A stretch of DNA of 6,662 bases from Candidatus Methanophagales archaeon (GTDB lineage: Archaea > Halobacteriota > Syntropharchaeia > Alkanophagales > Methanospirareceae): the NCBI GenBank assembly GCA_003601795.1, contig PIXU01000004.1, positions 1 to 6,662 of the forward strand, in the 5' to 3' direction. The notes beneath the pieces were generated by a model. That model had not been told where the DNA came from, searched no databases, and saw nothing but the letters and a program-made list of their open reading frames with translations. The position numbers and the translations under genes are program-made. Shown here piece by piece: positions 5,543 through 6,662 of this stretch. Each line of letters opens with the position of its first letter. Position 1 is the first letter of the stretch.

Positions 5543-5640
5543 TTTACCGCTGAGAGCACGGAGAGCGTTGAGACGACGAAAAAAAAGAGATGATAAATGA
5601 TTTCCTGACTCTCTGTGTTCTTTGCGAGCTCCGCGGTAAA
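5543..5640. repeat. Imperfect inverted-repeat element, copy 2
   Basis: The left arm at 5543-5573 (TTTACCGCTGAGAGCACGG onward) is matched at roughly two thirds of positions by the reverse complement of 5609-5640 (ending GAGCTCCGCGGTAAA). The outermost eight bases, TTTACCGC, pair perfectly. The loop is about 35 bases and A-rich. It is the same type as the element at 734-839: an ACCG(C/T)..GAG..CGGAGA arm and a CTCTG(C/T)G right arm. The element ends about 85 bases before the flippase remnant, so an ORF extended upstream through it would be an artefact. Confidence 0.72.
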
Positions 5641-5724
5641 CAAGTACCAAAATTGATCTCGACACGCTCGAAAACATTTTGCCATTTGCCTTTCATCCTT
5701 TCCCTAAAGATAAAGAGTGATACC

Positions 5725-6012
5725 TTGTCCGAAATAGTAAACCCATCGCTCCAAAAAATAGCAAAAGGCACCGGTATAATTTTCATCGGCACGGTTATTG
5801 GCATGCTCTTAGGCTTCGTCGGCACCGTAATCATCGTCAGATACCTGACCACAACTGAATACGGACTCTTTTCACTCGCACTTACCGTAACAGGCATCCT
5901 TGCCGGGTTGTCCAGCCTCGGTCTTGGAGAAGGCGCTACGAGATACATTGCCTATTTTAAGGGGCAGCAAGCCAGCAAAAAGATTTCCGGCGTTATCGTT
6001 TCATCAATTTAA
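5725..6012 (+). pseudogene. Polysaccharide/lipid-linked oligosaccharide flippase, N-terminal fragment
   Basis: Ninety-five residues match the start of Wzx-like flippases of the MVF/MATE-type superfamily, multi-helix membrane proteins of about 450-500 residues that move lipid-linked sugars across the membrane for surface polysaccharide or glycoprotein assembly. After a short amphipathic N-terminus (LSEIVNPSLQKIAKGTGIIF) come a first membrane helix (about 16-38, IIFIGTVIGMLLGFVGTVII), the conserved VRYLTTTEYGLFSLA turn (38-52), a second helix (about 46-66) and GLGEGATRYIAYFKG (66-80). It ends at VSSI followed by TAA, 17 bases before an IS1182-type left end, so the last four fifths are missing. 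I start at TTG 5725, preceded by AGAGTGAT at 5714-5721; no ATG fits, so the original start may also have been lost. Almost certainly non-functional. Confidence 0.8.
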
Positions 6013-6028
6013 AATTTAATAAAGTTAA

Positions 6029-6038
6029 GAGACTGTCC
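6029..6038. repeat. Left terminal inverted repeat of the right IS
   Basis: GAGACTGTCC pairs with GGACAGCCTC at 393-402 in nine of ten positions when one is reverse-complemented. The flippase frame stops 17 bases earlier, consistent with an element boundary between 6010 and 6029. Confidence 0.58.
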
Positions 6039-6200
6039 AATAATTACCAAACAATCAGCGGATATTGTACAATAGTACACACATCTAAAAACGCTTTCTT
6101 TCAAATTCAATGCACATTTATAGCCAGAGCTTTCTCAGGTTACGAAAATACCTCTTAGAAGAACACCTAATTTAGTTCCAAGCGAAATGAAACCGAAAAG

Positions 6201-6210
6201 CTTTTATTAT
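6201..6210 (+). promoter_or_regulatory. Promoter of the right transposase
   Basis: CTTTTATTAT, preceded by a purine-rich CGAAAAG that resembles a BRE, lies about 50 bases before ATG 6259. The predicted start near 6230 leaves a leader carrying two overlapping ribosome-binding sites, GAGGTGA (6243-6249) and AGGTGAT (6250-6256). Confidence 0.5.
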
Positions 6211-6258
6211 GACATGTACAATCATTCTTTGGTTATAATAACGAGGTGAAGGTGATAA

Positions 6259-6661
6259 ATGGCGATAAGGGCTGATAAAATGGGGCAGTCATGGCTATTG
6301 CCCCCGGCTGTTAGTGATCTCATACCGGTAGACCATATTTGCTACCTGGTCATAGCTATTGTAAGTGGTATAGATGTTAGTGGAGTGGAGCAGAAGTACA
6401 GGTCTGGACCTGGCAATCCTGCGTATTCACGCCGGATGCTGCTAAGACTGGTGATAATGGCGTCCGTTGATGCCGTATGGTCTTCGAGAAAGATAGCAAA
6501 GCTCGCTCATGAGAGTGCTGCGAAGCGTTTTTGATAAAACTTTTTCTAAAAGTTTTGTCTACATGTACCTCACCGGGAATGAGAAGCCCGATTTCAGGAC
6601 GATATGCAATTTTAAAAAGGAGTGCAAGGAGCTGATTGAAGAGACGTTTAAGAAGACCGTC
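6259..6661 (+). pseudogene. IS1182-type transposase, N-terminal part, frameshifted
   Basis: The first frame (6259-6534) gives 91 residues. Residues 1-86 match the N-terminal domain of IS1182-type transposases (DUF772-like): LLPPAVSDLIPVDHICYLV, the conserved SGVEQKYRSGPGNPAYSRRM, LLRLVIMASVDAVWSSRKIAKLAHES. The family's continuation, VYMYLTGNEKPDFRTICNFK then KECKELIEETFKK, appears from 6557 in a different frame (+1) and runs off the window edge. Between them, 6517-6556, lie about 40 bases with no family counterpart, ending the first frame at TGA 6532-6534. The start at ATG 6259 is supported by strong ribosome-binding sites just upstream. Unless frameshifting rescues it, this copy makes only a truncated protein. 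It encodes the mobility enzyme of the element starting at 6029. Confidence 0.83.
6536..6556. repeat. Perfect 9-bp hairpin inside the transposase gene
   Basis: AAAACTTTT (6536-6544) and AAAAGTTTT (6548-6556) are exact reverse complements separated by a TCT loop. The hairpin occupies the end of the roughly 40 bases that interrupt the transposase frame and stops exactly where homology to the family resumes. It is all A/T except one G-C pair, so it is weak as RNA but strikingly symmetrical. Confidence 0.8.
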
Positions 6662-6662
6662 A

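Larger units (their letters stand above)
6029..6662 (+). mobile_element. IS1182-type insertion sequence, left part
   Basis: The element begins with GAGACTGTCC at 6029-6038, the counterpart of the right end of the other element at 391-402. About 220 bases of non-coding leader follow, then a promoter and a transposase that runs off the right edge. It lies immediately behind the truncated flippase fragment, which dates the insertion after that gene. Both elements have the same orientation. Only the left end is visible, so completeness cannot be judged; the transposase is frameshifted. Confidence 0.72.

Noticed and set aside
5514..5600. Small ORF after GGAGGAG at 5495-5502, starting at GTG 5514
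   Set aside because: It runs through the left arm of the inverted-repeat element and gives a short arginine-rich product; spacing to the ribosome-binding-like site is too long.
5590..5724. Flippase start at ATG 5590
   Set aside because: This part is translated from the inverted-repeat element; similarity to flippases begins only near LSEIVNPS at 5725.
6066..6079. TGTAC-AATA-GTACA palindrome in the IS leader
   Set aside because: A 5-bp stem in AT-rich DNA is expected by chance; it could be a transposase or regulator site, but nothing else supports it.

Overview
The window looks like archaeal chromosomal DNA of moderate GC, from a euryarchaeal/Halobacteriota-type lineage such as the methanogen/ANME group. 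The reasons are TTTAAATA-like TATA boxes 25-30 bases before starts, a leaderless-looking polX, AGGTGAT ribosome-binding sites, heavy use of ATA, AGA and AGG codons, an archaeal-style PolX with a PHP domain, and small XRE and AbrB regulators. The lineage is inferred from style and not proven; no rRNA or tRNA is present.

Layout. Positions 1 to about 403 are the right end of an IS1182-type insertion sequence: a transposase C-terminus that seems to carry an internal deletion, then a terminal inverted repeat. Next comes the C-terminal stub of a small membrane protein whose stop codon overlaps (ATGA) the start of a 64-residue XRE regulator (530-724). An inverted-repeat element (about 734-839) separates this from a class I SAM-dependent methyltransferase with an unassigned N-terminal half (947-1915). 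A 72-residue AbrB-type protein (2004-2222) follows, then a 10-codon ORF with a near-perfect ribosome-binding site, then hisC (2309-3391), all on the + strand with short gaps. A hairpin-bearing spacer leads to polX (3532-5262), which appears intact with polymerase and PHP active-site residues present.

Positions 5263-5724 are a repeat mosaic: three tandem 10-base units, a GGTAATGG-rich tract, an ATTACA-rich tract, and a second copy of the inverted-repeat element. It runs into the N-terminal piece of a polysaccharide flippase (5725-6012), which stops where a second IS1182-type element begins (about 6029). That transposase is itself broken by an apparent insertion of about 40 bases containing a perfect 9-bp hairpin.

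Functionally, the intact cargo is one amino-acid aminotransferase (histidine biosynthesis), one DNA repair polymerase, one methyltransferase and two small DNA-binding regulators. They do not form one obvious pathway; AbrB, the mini-ORF and hisC are the only set that looks co-transcribed. The edges and the spacer after polX are scarred by mobile elements: two broken transposases and two truncated host genes. No clear new defence or metabolic system is visible. The most interesting signals are the small repeat elements, the hairpin insertion in the transposase, and the mini-ORF before hisC.
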